Positions 53,043-62,136 of a stretch of DNA of 64,000 bases are shown piece after piece; the stretch's first letter is position 1; every line of letters starts with the position of its first letter. Position numbers and translations under genes: made by a program. Source of the DNA: Streptomyces sp. NBC_00443 (lineage in GTDB: Bacteria; Actinomycetota; Actinomycetes; Streptomycetales; Streptomycetaceae). The stretch spans positions 186,001 through 250,000 of the forward strand of contig NZ_CP107917.1 in the NCBI RefSeq assembly GCF_036014175.1. Direction: 5' to 3'. Under the pieces are notes generated by a model. The model did not search any database, had not been told where the DNA came from, and saw nothing but the letters and a program-made list of their open reading frames with translations.

Positions 53043-54199
53043 ATGGGATTCAACGAGGCCGAACCGCTCCGAGCCCGCACGTCGGGGCGTGACCCCGCGC
53101 AAGAAGTCCAGGACTCCTTTCAGACGGTCCTGGACGCGCTGGATGCCGCACGCGCCGACCTGTACGCGATGGAGGAGGAGTACAGGCGGACCGCAAACCC
53201 GCCAAACCGGCCGCCGTCCTTCGATGACCAAAGCGAAGCAGGCGGGAACGGCGGCCCCGCTCATCCCACCCCGTTCCCGTCGCCGCCCCCGTACCGACGG
53301 ACACAGGGGGTGGGGCCTCGACCTGAGCTGGTTCCGGTCGGCCCGCAAGGCCTCTTACCGTCGGTCGCGGACCTGCCGCACCCCGGTCGCCTGCACCGGG
53401 CCCCGCAGGATGCCGCGGTCGAGCCGCTGTGGTCACGCGGTAGGCGACCGGAGGCAGTCCCGCCACCAGAGGCGGCAAGGCCTCCCGCCACGAGCGACGG
53501 AGGCCCGACGCGCCCCGAGCCGCCGGCCGCCTTCCCGCCCTCGGCGACTTCCCCGGACGGCGCGCACCGCACGACCGACCCACCTGCGGACACCCCCCAC
53601 TCGGCCGCCCGCCAAGGCTCGGCTTCGTCAGCGGACCGCCTTGTCGCCCCGCCCTCCCTGGCGCCACAGCGACCCGAACCCGTTCGCACGCATGAGCAGA
53701 AAGGAAGGCGAGGACATCGGCGCATCACCGACCGGCGGCACACCCGTGTGGCCGGAGTCTTCGGACTGGGTGCCGTGAGCGGATTGATCGTTGCCTCTTC
53801 GCTGCTCGGCAACGGGCATTCGGCACCGGCAGTGCCCCCCCCCCCCCCCCCGCCTCACTGGGACAGCCGGACCTGCCCCTGCCTGAGACGCCCGCACCCG
53901 CGGTCCCGTCCCCGCCTTCCGGGCAACCGGGCCGGCCGACGCCTGGCAACACCTCTCTCCCCGAGATCCCGGGCACCGGGGTACTGCGCATCGGCGACAG
54001 TGGCCATGGGGTGTACGAGTTGCAGGTACGTCTGCTCCAGATCCCGCACGCCTACCCGGGCGGTGCCATCGACGGCCGCTTCGACACCGAGGTGCAACAG
54101 GCCGTGGCCCGGTTCCAGGAGCGGTACGGCATTCGCGGGGACGAGACCGGCGTCTACGGCGACAACACCCGGCACGCTCTCATGCTGCGCACCAAGTAG
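53043..54199 (+). pseudogene. membrane-anchored peptidoglycan-binding protein, broken at a poly-C tract
   Basis: ATG 53043 begins MGFNEAEPLRARTSGRDPAQ EV; a helical start, a long Pro-rich cytoplasmic linker, and one span TRVAGVFGLGAVSGLIVASS LLG follow. After the 17-C run at 53835 the frame is wrong. With 18 (or 15) C residues it would read SLGQPDLPLPETPAPAVPSP and then GVLRIGDSGHGVYELQVRLL and FDTEVQQAVARFQERYGIRG and end RTK-stop at 54199. That tail is a PG_binding_1 domain. Thus a bitopic cell-envelope protein is switched off, or appears to be, by homopolymer length. Confidence 0.75.
53835..53851 (+). repeat. homopolymer of 17 C
   Basis: Seventeen consecutive C residues interrupt the peptidoglycan-binding gene just after its membrane span. 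Frame is restored only by multiples of three. Such tracts slip during replication and are also error-prone in sequencing. It could be a phase-variation tract or an artefact. Confidence 0.9.
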
Positions 54200-54415
54200 T
54201 CGCCGACAGCCCTGCGTCGGACGCCAGGCAAGTCCTGGGCGGACCCGCCGCGCCACTGCGGCGCACACGCCCGGCTGCTTCTGCCCGACGCCCCTCCGGC
54301 TGCATACGCCCCGACGCGTCGTCACCCGGCCGTCGCCGAGTTCGTCCAGCGGACCCGCGACCAGGGACCGAAGGTGCGGGCCGGTCAGGCCGCTGGTGTT
54401 GCCGCCCGCGCCCCG

Positions 54416-55687
54416 TCATCGCCGCTTGCGGCGCAGGACCTTCGCCCCGTGCCAGTGGCACACGTTGAGAGCGAAGTGGAGGTCGAAAGCGTCGGCGTCC
54501 AGGTTGAGGTGGTGGTGGTCGACGGCCCGCTGGACACGGTAGTGGACGGTGTTGCGGTGGACCATCAGCTGGTCCGCGGTGGCGGCGTAGCTGCGATTGG
54601 TGGCGAGGAAGACGCGCAGCGTCTCGCGGATGAGTTCGCAGCGGGCGTCGTCCACGGCGAGGTCGCCGAGGGTGTCGGAGACGAAGTCGGCCAGTTCGCG
54701 AGGCTCGTCGACCAGCAGGGCGACGGGGGCGACGCGGGCGAAGGCGACCACCCGCGGGGCGCCGGGCCCCGCTGAGAGGGCGAGGGCCTTGGCGCGGGCG
54801 GCGGCGCGTGTGCTGCGGCGGAAGCCGTCGAGTCCCGGTCGGACAATGCCGAGAGCGGCCCGGACCGGGATCGCGGCGGCGGCGAGTTCGGCGGCGGCCG
54901 TGTCGGGGTCCACGCGGCAGTCGGGTCTGACGGCCAGCCATATCCGTGCGTGGGCCTCGTCGGTGTGCACGAGCAGGGGGCGGCCCTGGGCGCGCAGCAC
55001 GGTGTGCAGCAGTGAGGTCAGCCGGTCGAAGACGGCGGCGTTGTCGGTGGTTGCCTCAGTGTCGTGGCGCCAGACCTCGATGGCCAGGTGGCTGCCGGAC
55101 AACGGGTAGTCGAGGGCGGTCTCGGCCTGCCGCGGATCGACCCGCGGGTTGTCCAGGAGCTGACCCACCCAGTACTGGCGCAGCACACCGCGGGTGTCCA
55201 CCCAGCGCTCGCGCTCCTCCTCGTAGGCGCGGCCGATCTGGTCGCAGACCCGGTCCAGATAGGCGGAGGTGAGGTGGACGAGGGCGATGACGGTGCCGGC
55301 CGGGTCCGGCAGCCCGAGCCGGACCGCCTCCCCGAGCACCAGGTCCAGGCTCTGCGCATGGCCCAGGCGGTAGGCGCGCAGCAGGGCCGAGAGCGGAACG
55401 TCGCGCTGGGCGAGCCGGCGTGCGTACGAGACGGCCGAGGCGGGGGCGTCCACGGTCAGCGGATCGATCCGGTTGATGATCACGTGCAGGGCGGTGACGA
55501 TGTTCTCGGTGATGCTGGCTTCCAGGAGTCCGTGCAGCGGCTCGTCGTGTTCCAGCTGGGATATCTCCGCCTCGGTGGTGGCGACCAGCTTGGCGATGAA
55601 CTCGTCCCGGTGCGCCTGCACCACCTGGGCCGCGAGGACGACCGGATCGGGTGCCCCGTCCGCCGGCCGCTGCACGGGGCCGTTCAC
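54416..55687 (-). CDS. PucR/CdaR-type transcriptional regulator
   Basis: This is a 423-residue regulator. The N-terminal helical sensor region reads VVQAHRDEFIAKLVATTEAE and YRLGHAQSLDLVLGEAVRLG, and a central GGDEF-like region follows (LGIVRPGLDGFRRSTRAAAR). The C-terminal HTH_30 reads YAATADQLMVHRNTVHYRVQ RA. GTG 55687 overlaps the oxidoreductase stop in GTGA, making it the last gene of the leftward CoA-catabolic series. PucR-type proteins usually activate adjacent catabolic genes in response to the substrate. An upstream in-frame start at 55774 would overlap the preceding gene extensively. Confidence 0.88.
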   Translation of the reverse strand: MNGPVQRPADGAPDPVVLAAQVVQAHRDEFIAKLVATTEAEISQLEHDEPLHGLLEASITENIVTALHVIINRIDPLTVDAPASAVSYARRLAQRDVPLSALLRAYRLGHAQSLDLVLGEAVRLGLPDPAGTVIALVHLTSAYLDRVCDQIGRAYEEERERWVDTRGVLRQYWVGQLLDNPRVDPRQAETALDYPLSGSHLAIEVWRHDTEATTDNAAVFDRLTSLLHTVLRAQGRPLLVHTDEAHARIWLAVRPDCRVDPDTAAAELAAAAIPVRAALGIVRPGLDGFRRSTRAAARAKALALSAGPGAPRVVAFARVAPVALLVDEPRELADFVSDTLGDLAVDDARCELIRETLRVFLATNRSYAATADQLMVHRNTVHYRVQRAVDHHHLNLDADAFDLHFALNVCHWHGAKVLRRKRR

Positions 55688-57099
55688 AGGGCCAGATACC
55701 GCAGCGCGGAGCGGGCGGCGTTCGCACCGCACATGCCGTGCACGCCGGCGCCGGGCGGGGTGGCCGCCGAGCACAGATAGACGCCGGGGATGCCGGTGCT
55801 GTAGGGGTCGGCGGCCAGGCGGGGGCGCAGCACTACCTGCCGTGCGCTGTTGGCACCGGCGACGATGTCACCGCCGACGAAGTTCGTGTTGTATTGGGCC
55901 AGTTCGGCGGTCGAGCGCACCGCCAGCCCCACGATCCGTTCTCTGAAGCCCGGCGCGAACCGCTCGATCTGGCGCAGCACGGCCTCGGTGGCGTCACCGG
56001 AGTAACCATGCGGGACGTGGGCGTACGCCCAGACGGGGTGGACGTCGTCGCGGGAGCGGCCGGGGTCGGCCAGGTACTGCTGGCCGACCAGGACGAACGG
56101 GCGCTCGGGCATCCGCCCGCCGGCGGTCTGCGCCTCCGTGCGGACGACCTCCTCCAGGGTGCCGCCCAGGTGCACGGTGCCGGCGCGGCGGCATGCCTCA
56201 TGGGTCCAGGGGATGCCGTCCTGGACGGCGAGGTCCACCTTGAAGGCCGCAGGGCCGTGCCGCCACCCGCGGTAGGCCCGGCGCACCCGTCCGGGCAGCC
56301 GGTCGCCGCAGATGCGGGCCGCGGCGCCGGGCGCGGTGTCGAGCATGACGATCCGGGCCGGGGCGAGTTCGGCCAGGGAGGCGACCCGCACGCCCGTCTG
56401 GATGGTCCCGCCGAGCTGGGCGAGGAGTGCGGCCAGGGCATCGGTGATGGTCCGTGACCCGCCGCGGGCGACCGGCCAGCCGAAGCGGTGGGCGGCGCCG
56501 ACGAGCATCAGCCCGACTGCGGAACTGGCCGGCCCGGTCAGCGGATACATCAGGTGCGCCGCCGCTCCCGCGAACAGCGCCCTGGCTTCCTCGGTGCGCC
56601 AGCGCCGGGCCACCGCCGTGGCCGGCTGGAGCGCCCGCAGCCCGAAGCGGGCCAGCGCCACCGGGTGGGCGGGCAGATGAGGCACCGGGCGCAGCACATC
56701 TGCGGTGAGCGCGTCGAAGTCGGCGGCCAGCGGGGCGAACAGCCGCTGCCAGGCCGGGCCGTCCGCGCCGAGCCCGCGCACGGTCGCCTCCAGGGAGCGG
56801 ACCAGCACCCCGGCCCGCCCGCCGTCCAGCGGGTGGGCCAGATCGACCTCGGGCCACGCCCAGTCGACGCCGTACCGCTCCAGGCCGAGTGTCCGCAGGA
56901 AGGGCGAGCCGACGCCCAGCGGGTGGACCGCGGAGCAGTGGTCGTGCAGCAGTCCGGGCAGGGTCAGCTCGCTGCTGCGAGTGCCGCCGCCGATCTCGTC
57001 GGCGGCCTCCAGGACGGTCACCTTCAGGCCTCGCTGGGCCAGGGCTACGGCGGCGGCCAGCCCGTTCGGGCCGGCCCCCACCACGATCGCGTCACTCAT
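55684..57099 (-). CDS. FAD-dependent oxidoreductase, phytoene-desaturase/retinol-saturase type
   Basis: This is a 471-residue flavoprotein. The N-terminal dinucleotide motif reads MSDAIVVGAGPNGLAAAVAL with a GR-type continuation VLEAADEIGGGTRS. The C-terminal FAD-binding end reads GVYLCSAATPPGAGVHGMCG ANAARSALRYLAL, diagnostic of the CrtI-like group. It overlaps the DUF3556 gene by 8 nt (ATGAGTGA) and the PucR gene by 4 nt, so the three are one translational unit. No carotenoid genes are adjacent, so a carotenoid substrate is unlikely; a lipid or terpenoid desaturation or saturation step within the CoA pathway is more plausible. Confidence 0.85.
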   Translation of the reverse strand: MSDAIVVGAGPNGLAAAVALAQRGLKVTVLEAADEIGGGTRSSELTLPGLLHDHCSAVHPLGVGSPFLRTLGLERYGVDWAWPEVDLAHPLDGGRAGVLVRSLEATVRGLGADGPAWQRLFAPLAADFDALTADVLRPVPHLPAHPVALARFGLRALQPATAVARRWRTEEARALFAGAAAHLMYPLTGPASSAVGLMLVGAAHRFGWPVARGGSRTITDALAALLAQLGGTIQTGVRVASLAELAPARIVMLDTAPGAAARICGDRLPGRVRRAYRGWRHGPAAFKVDLAVQDGIPWTHEACRRAGTVHLGGTLEEVVRTEAQTAGGRMPERPFVLVGQQYLADPGRSRDDVHPVWAYAHVPHGYSGDATEAVLRQIERFAPGFRERIVGLAVRSTAELAQYNTNFVGGDIVAGANSARQVVLRPRLAADPYSTGIPGVYLCSAATPPGAGVHGMCGANAARSALRYLAL

Positions 57100-58831
57100 G
57101 CGCGGCCGCCACCTCGGTCGCCGGTCGCGGTGTGGCGACGGGCTCGACGGGAAACGCCGACGTCTCGTCGAGCCAGGGTTGCCGGGTCACCATCTCCCCT
57201 ACCTTCACATGGCCCTCCTCGATCAGGCCGGTCGCCGCGTCCACGATGCGGTAGTGCTGGCTCTGACGGTGCGTCGGCTGTGACTCGAGCAGGACGACGC
57301 GCAGGTCGCCCGGCGCGAAGCCGCACCGCTGCTGGACGGCGGCGATCAGCTGCTCGTCGTGCAGATGGCCGTCGCCGAAGTTCCAGCCGAGGACCGCTCC
57401 CGCCACCGTCTCGCCGTCCCGCACATCGTAGGCCTCCACGTCGTCCAGGGCCCGCGGCAGCAGTCCGACCAGCGCCCGGCCGTGGCTGTGCATCGCCCGC
57501 CAGGCCAGCCCCTGGTGCAGCACCAGCTCGGCGGCCTCGGCACCGTACAGGCGGGTGAGCTGGTCGACGGGCAGACCGGACGCCTTGACGATGTGCTCGC
57601 CCAGCCGCTGCTCGGTGCCCTTACGGAAACACCAGAGGCTGGTGGCCCAGTTGCCGGCGTAGTAGCGCATCGAGGGCAGGAACGACACCAGGTCGGGGCG
57701 GACATGGCCGAGCACCGGGACCGCCACCAGGCTCAGCACCAGCACCGCGGCAAGCAGCGGGGAGTGCAGGGCGAAGGCGCCGACCGCGGCGTCGTGGCCG
57801 AAGAGGACGAGCGCGGAATAGATGAAGAAGACGTTCCACTCCAGCGGCACGCCCATCGGGAAGGTCGACATGATGTGGAGGTGGAAGACGACCATCACGG
57901 TCAGGGCGATCGTGGTGACGGGCCCGCCGTGCGACAGCACCAGGACCAGGGGCACCACGTACTCGATGACCGTGCCGCCGTGCGCGGCCGCGGCGGCGAG
58001 AGCGGACGGCCGGAGATCGTCGGGGTAGTGCCGGTACAGCCGGCGCTTGAACCAGGCCGGGCGCAGCGGACTGTTGCTGATCATCACCGCCACCACGAAC
58101 GGGAAGTGGCGGTTGAGCTTGGAGGAGGCGGCGCCCCACCACAGGGCGAGCATGACCAGTTTCAGCGCGGCGGTCTGGTCGGTTACTGGGAAGAGGAAGA
58201 CCAGCAGCGTCAGCCCGTAGTGCTCCGCGCGGGCGGCCAGGAAGACGGTCTTGTCGCGCAGCCCGAGCAGCGCGAGCAGCGTCGCGAGGACGGCGACGCG
58301 CCACGGTGCCAACACGCCACCACCGCCGGCGTCGCCCGGCGTGAACAGCAGCCACACCGCCGCGCCCAACACCGCGGCGTACAGCGTCACATCGGCGGCC
58401 GTACGCCGCGTCCCGGAGGTGAACGGGATCCTGCCCGGCCACGGAGGCAGCCGTACGGTGCCCGGGCGCAGCCAGTGCAGGAAGGCGCCGACCGGCGGCA
58501 GGAAGTGCGAGCTCAGCGGGCCCGAGCCGCAGCCGAGGCCCAGAACCTCGTACAACAGCGTCCAGACGACGAGTTTCTGATAGACGATCGGCTCCGCCCA
58601 CCAGGAACCGAAGTCCGCGATGCCGCCGATACGGGGCGTCGCGGAGACGACCGCGATGCCGCCGAGCGCGTACGCGGTGATCTTCACCAGGTGCAGCAGG
58701 TGAACGACGCCGGGAGTGCCGAAGCCGTGCATGGCCCAGTGCTGGGCCAGCGGCCTGATGCGCTGGTGGTAGGGGCGGGTGCGCCACTGCCGTACGTCGA
58801 TGTCCGCCGTGTTCGGTGCGAGGAATCCCAT
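57092..58831 (-). CDS. DUF3556 transmembrane protein
   Basis: This is a 579-residue protein. The opening MGFLAPNTADIDVRQWRTRP YHQRIRPLAQHWAMHGFGTP is typical of the uncharacterised DUF3556 family of actinobacteria. About ten hydrophobic segments follow (VHLLHLVKITAYALGGIAVV, APWRVAVLATLLALLGL, VPLVLVLSHGGPVTTIALTV), then a soluble C-terminal domain of about 180 residues (NFGDGHLHDEQLIAAVQQRC). ATG 58831 has GGGAGG upstream. It lies 19 nt after the acyl-CoA ligase and overlaps the CrtI-like gene. It could be a membrane platform, transporter or redox partner for that oxidoreductase. Confidence 0.85.
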   Translation of the reverse strand: MGFLAPNTADIDVRQWRTRPYHQRIRPLAQHWAMHGFGTPGVVHLLHLVKITAYALGGIAVVSATPRIGGIADFGSWWAEPIVYQKLVVWTLLYEVLGLGCGSGPLSSHFLPPVGAFLHWLRPGTVRLPPWPGRIPFTSGTRRTAADVTLYAAVLGAAVWLLFTPGDAGGGGVLAPWRVAVLATLLALLGLRDKTVFLAARAEHYGLTLLVFLFPVTDQTAALKLVMLALWWGAASSKLNRHFPFVVAVMISNSPLRPAWFKRRLYRHYPDDLRPSALAAAAAHGGTVIEYVVPLVLVLSHGGPVTTIALTVMVVFHLHIMSTFPMGVPLEWNVFFIYSALVLFGHDAAVGAFALHSPLLAAVLVLSLVAVPVLGHVRPDLVSFLPSMRYYAGNWATSLWCFRKGTEQRLGEHIVKASGLPVDQLTRLYGAEAAELVLHQGLAWRAMHSHGRALVGLLPRALDDVEAYDVRDGETVAGAVLGWNFGDGHLHDEQLIAAVQQRCGFAPGDLRVVLLESQPTHRQSQHYRIVDAATGLIEEGHVKVGEMVTRQPWLDETSAFPVEPVATPRPATEVAAAHE

Positions 58832-58850
58832 GACTGCCTCCCGTTCCCGT

Positions 58851-60317
58851 TCAGCCGGCCGTGGTGAGGGCGCTGGTGGCGGCGGCCCTGGCCCGCAGTG
58901 CGGGTTTGTCCGTCTTGCCGACGGGGTTCCTCGGCAGTCCGTCGACGAGGGTGATCTCGGTGGGCACCTTGAACCTGGCCATCCGGGCCCGGCAGTGTTC
59001 GAGCAGGTCGCTGGTATCTGCCGCCGCGCCCGGGCGCAGTGCGACAAAGGCCACCGGCACCTCGCCGAGCCGCTCGTCGGCGGCGCCCACCACGGCGGCT
59101 TCGAGCACGTCGGGGTGGTCGCCGAGGACGGTCTCGATCTCCTTGGGGTAGATGTTCTCCCCACCTCGGATGATCATGTCTTTGATGCGGTCGACCAGCA
59201 CCAGATAGCCGTCCTCGTCGAAGCGGCCGACGTCACCCGTGTGCAGCCAGCCATCGACCACGGTGCGGGCGGTCTCCAGCGGGCGGCCCAGGTAGCCACG
59301 CATCACGTTGGGCCCGCGCACCACCACCTCGCCGGTCGCTCCGGGCGGCGTGATCCGGCCCTGCGGATCCATCACGGCGACCTGCTGGCCGGGCAGCGGC
59401 AATCCGACCGTGCCGGGCTTGCGCGGACCGTCCAGTGGGTTGGTGGTGGAGGCGCAGGTGCCCTCGGACAGTCCGTAGCCCTCCAGGATCGGGATGCTGT
59501 AGCGCCGCTCGAACCGCTCGATGAGCGCGGGCGGCATCGGGGCCGCGCCACAGGCGGCGAACCGCACCGAGGACGTGTCGGGCGCGGCCTGGTCCGGCAG
59601 TTCGGCGAGCATCGAGTAGATCGCCGGAACCGCGGAGAAGCAGGTCGGGCGGACCGATGCGATCAGATCGAAGAAGGTCTCCGCCCGGAACCGTCCGGCC
59701 ACCGTGACCTGGCTGCCGGCCAGCAGCGGGGACAGCACGCCGACCACGATCCCGTTGACGTGGAACAGCGGCAGGATCAGCAGGCTGTGGTCGGTCTCGG
59801 ACAGCCGGGCGGCGCCGATCATCATCCCCGCCATGGCGGCGAGGTTGGCGTGGTCGAGCATCACGCCCTTGGGGCTCCCGGTGCTGCCGCTGGTGTAGAT
59901 CAGCAGGGCGAGCGCGTCCGCGTCCGTCTCCGGCGCGGCCCTGTTTTCGGGCCCGGTGGCCAGCTCGGCCACCGTGACCGCCCCGGTGAGCGGCGACGGC
60001 TCTGCGGTGACGACCACGGCGGCATCCGCGTCATCGAGCTGGTGGCGCCTCTCGGTCTCGGCCAGCGCCGGGTTGACCGGGGTCACCGTCGCGCCGAGCC
60101 GCCAGGCGGCGAACAGCGCGACGACGAAGTCGGCTGTGTTGGGCAACAGCAGCGCCACCACGTCCCCGCGTCCGACGCCCCGCGCCCGCAGAGCCGCTGC
60201 GGCTCGCCGGACGCGGCGAATGAACGCCGCATTGTCGAGAGTTGACACATCATCAGCGATACAGGGACCGTCCGCGTCCCGCCGGGCTCGCAGATCTGGC
60301 AGTTCCGCGATGTGCAT
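58851..60317 (-). CDS. acyl-CoA synthetase (AMP-forming ligase), short form
   Basis: This is a 488-residue ANL-family ligase. A3: LLIYTSGSTGSPKGVMLDHA. A5: GYGLSEGT. A8: GWLHTGDVGRFDEDGYLVLV and DRIKDMIIRGGENIYPKEIE. Catalytic Lys: RNPVGKTDKPALRAR. ATG 60317 is chosen because protein-like sequence (MHIAELPDLRARRDADGPCI) begins there; upstream is the tandem-repeat region. It would convert the pathway's entry acid to its CoA thioester, ahead of the dehydrogenase and hydratase encoded upstream in the same direction. Confidence 0.9.
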   Translation of the reverse strand: MHIAELPDLRARRDADGPCIADDVSTLDNAAFIRRVRRAAAALRARGVGRGDVVALLLPNTADFVVALFAAWRLGATVTPVNPALAETERRHQLDDADAAVVVTAEPSPLTGAVTVAELATGPENRAAPETDADALALLIYTSGSTGSPKGVMLDHANLAAMAGMMIGAARLSETDHSLLILPLFHVNGIVVGVLSPLLAGSQVTVAGRFRAETFFDLIASVRPTCFSAVPAIYSMLAELPDQAAPDTSSVRFAACGAAPMPPALIERFERRYSIPILEGYGLSEGTCASTTNPLDGPRKPGTVGLPLPGQQVAVMDPQGRITPPGATGEVVVRGPNVMRGYLGRPLETARTVVDGWLHTGDVGRFDEDGYLVLVDRIKDMIIRGGENIYPKEIETVLGDHPDVLEAAVVGAADERLGEVPVAFVALRPGAAADTSDLLEHCRARMARFKVPTEITLVDGLPRNPVGKTDKPALRARAAATSALTTAG

Positions 60318-60534
60318 GTCGGCTCCTCGAAGTACGTCGACGGACGTCGGCCGGACGGGGTTCGCGTCCCTGGGAAGGCGGGACGGATGTCCGGTACGTG
60401 AGGAGAGACGGTACGAATCGGCGGTGCTCCCGGCCCATGGGCGCGGACGACGATGCTCGGGGCGGCACTTGTGCGCAGCGCACAGGGCGGGTGCCGGGCG
60501 GCGCCGGTCGCGCACCGCGCCGAGGGCCGCATTG

Positions 60535-60772
60535 CTCCGGATGCGGCAGCATGAGCGGGACTCCGGGACGGGCAGCACAAGCGCAACTCCTGGGCGCGGC
60601 AGAACACGCGCACTCCGGGGCGCGGCAACGCGAGCGCGACTTCCCGGCTGGAACGGCAAGAGTGCACCTCCCGGCCGGATGGCCTCGAGCGCGACTTCCG
60701 GCCGCGCGGGCAGCAGGGGATCGTGGCCGGATACGCACATGCGCGGCTCCTGGCCCAAGCACCACAGCACAG
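60535..60772. repeat. degenerate tandem repeat, nine units of about 26-28 bp
   Basis: Units begin with CTCC, CTTCC or a variant at 60535, 60561, 60587, 60613, 60640, 60667, 60695, about 60724 and 60747. A typical unit is CTCCGGGRCGCGGCAGCACR followed by AGCGCRA. The first three are exactly 26 bp; later ones drift to 27-28. The period is not a multiple of three and there is no gene here, so it is not a protein repeat. It fills most of the 595-nt gap between two genes of the same direction. Confidence 0.65.
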
Positions 60773-60912
60773 CCCGCGACCGGGGGCACATGCACCCCCT
60801 CGCGGCCCGGCACAAGCCCACCTCATGGCCACGGCAGCGCCTGCGCACTGGTCCGCGCCGACCCCGAGGACACTGCACTCGGAGCCGGCGCGGGGCCTGT
60901 GGGAGCCGACGG

Positions 60913-62136
60913 TCAGATGAAGGCGCTCTCGCCGGTGACCGCCTTGCCGACGATGAGGGTGTTCATCTCGCGGGTGCCTTCGAAGGAGTAGATCGCCTCG
61001 GCGTCGGCGAAGAAGCGGGCGATGCCGTAGTCGAGGACGATGCCGTTGCCGCCGAAGATCTCCCGGCACCACCCCACCACCTCGCGCATCCGCGAGGTGA
61101 CGAACGCCTTCGCCAGCGAGGAGTGCTCGTCCCGGAAGACGCCCGCGTCCTGCAGTCGCGCGAGCTGGACCAGCATGCCCCAGCAGGCGGTGATGTTGCC
61201 GAGGCTCTTGACCAGCAGGTCCTGCACCATCTGGAACCGCGCGATCGGGCGGCCGAACTGCCGGCGCTGCTTGGCGTAGTCGAGCGCCAGCTCGTAGGCG
61301 CCGATCATCACGCCGAGGGCCTGCCAGGCGACCCCGCTGCGGGTGGCGCGGAGGATCTCGGCCACATCGCGGAAGGAGTCGATCCGTTGCAGCCGGTTGG
61401 CCTCGGGCACCTTGACGTCGGTCAGGGTGATCTCGGCGTTCTCCACGATCCTGAACGCGATCTTGTTCTCGATCTTGACCGGGGAGAAGCCCGGGGTGCC
61501 CTTCTCCACCACGAAGCCCTTGACCTTGTCGTCCGCCTCGTCGCGGGCCCAGACCACCACCAGGTCGGCGAACGTCGCGTTGCCGATCCACCGCTTGGCA
61601 CCGTTGAGCACCCAGTTCTCGCCGTCCCGGCGGGCGGTGGTGCGCATGCCGCCGGCCACGTCGGAGCCGCCGAGCGGTTCGGTCATCGCGAAGGCGCCGA
61701 TGGTGTCCAGCGCGGCCATCGAGGGCAGCCAGCGGTCCCGCTGTTCCTGGTCGCCACCGCGGTAGATGCTGTACATCGCCAGACCGTTGTGCACGCCGAA
61801 GAAGGTGGCGCTGGAGGCGTCGGTGCGGGTGTACTCCATCGAGAGCATGCCGACCAGCAGATTGCTCCCGGCCGGTGAGGGATCGCCGTAGCCCTCGTAG
61901 GGGACACCGGCGAGTCCGAGTTCGCGGAACCTGCCGATGAGTTCGCGGGGGAACTCCCCCTTGGCCCAGTACTCGTTGACCAGCGGCTTGACCTCGGTGC
62001 GCATGAACGCCCGGGCGCGCAGCAGCAGTTCCCGCTCGTGCGGCGGCAGCAGCGACTCGACGTCGTAGAAGTCCGCGGCCAGCCGTTCGTCGACGGAAGC
62101 GGTCTCGGAAGCCTTTTCGGGCAGTACGGCGGTCAT
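60913..62136 (-). CDS. acyl-CoA dehydrogenase, glutaryl-CoA-dehydrogenase-like
   Basis: This is a 407-residue FAD enzyme. FAD/substrate loop: IGAFAMTEPLGGSDVAGGMR TTARRDGENWVLNGAKRWIG. C-terminal region: EIFGGNGIVLDYGIARFFAD and AEAIYSFEGTREMNTLIVGK AVTGESAF, with the catalytic Glu in YSFEGT. These resemble glutaryl-CoA dehydrogenases more than straight-chain enzymes. ATG 62136 overlaps the upstream stop by ATGA. It would oxidise the acyl-CoA to the enoyl-CoA, possibly with decarboxylation. Confidence 0.9.
   Translation of the reverse strand: MTAVLPEKASETASVDERLAADFYDVESLLPPHERELLLRARAFMRTEVKPLVNEYWAKGEFPRELIGRFRELGLAGVPYEGYGDPSPAGSNLLVGMLSMEYTRTDASSATFFGVHNGLAMYSIYRGGDQEQRDRWLPSMAALDTIGAFAMTEPLGGSDVAGGMRTTARRDGENWVLNGAKRWIGNATFADLVVVWARDEADDKVKGFVVEKGTPGFSPVKIENKIAFRIVENAEITLTDVKVPEANRLQRIDSFRDVAEILRATRSGVAWQALGVMIGAYELALDYAKQRRQFGRPIARFQMVQDLLVKSLGNITACWGMLVQLARLQDAGVFRDEHSSLAKAFVTSRMREVVGWCREIFGGNGIVLDYGIARFFADAEAIYSFEGTREMNTLIVGKAVTGESAFI

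Noticed and set aside
60535..60772. Tandem repeats as a CRISPR array
   Set aside because: The units abut without unique spacers, are degenerate, and no cas genes are present.
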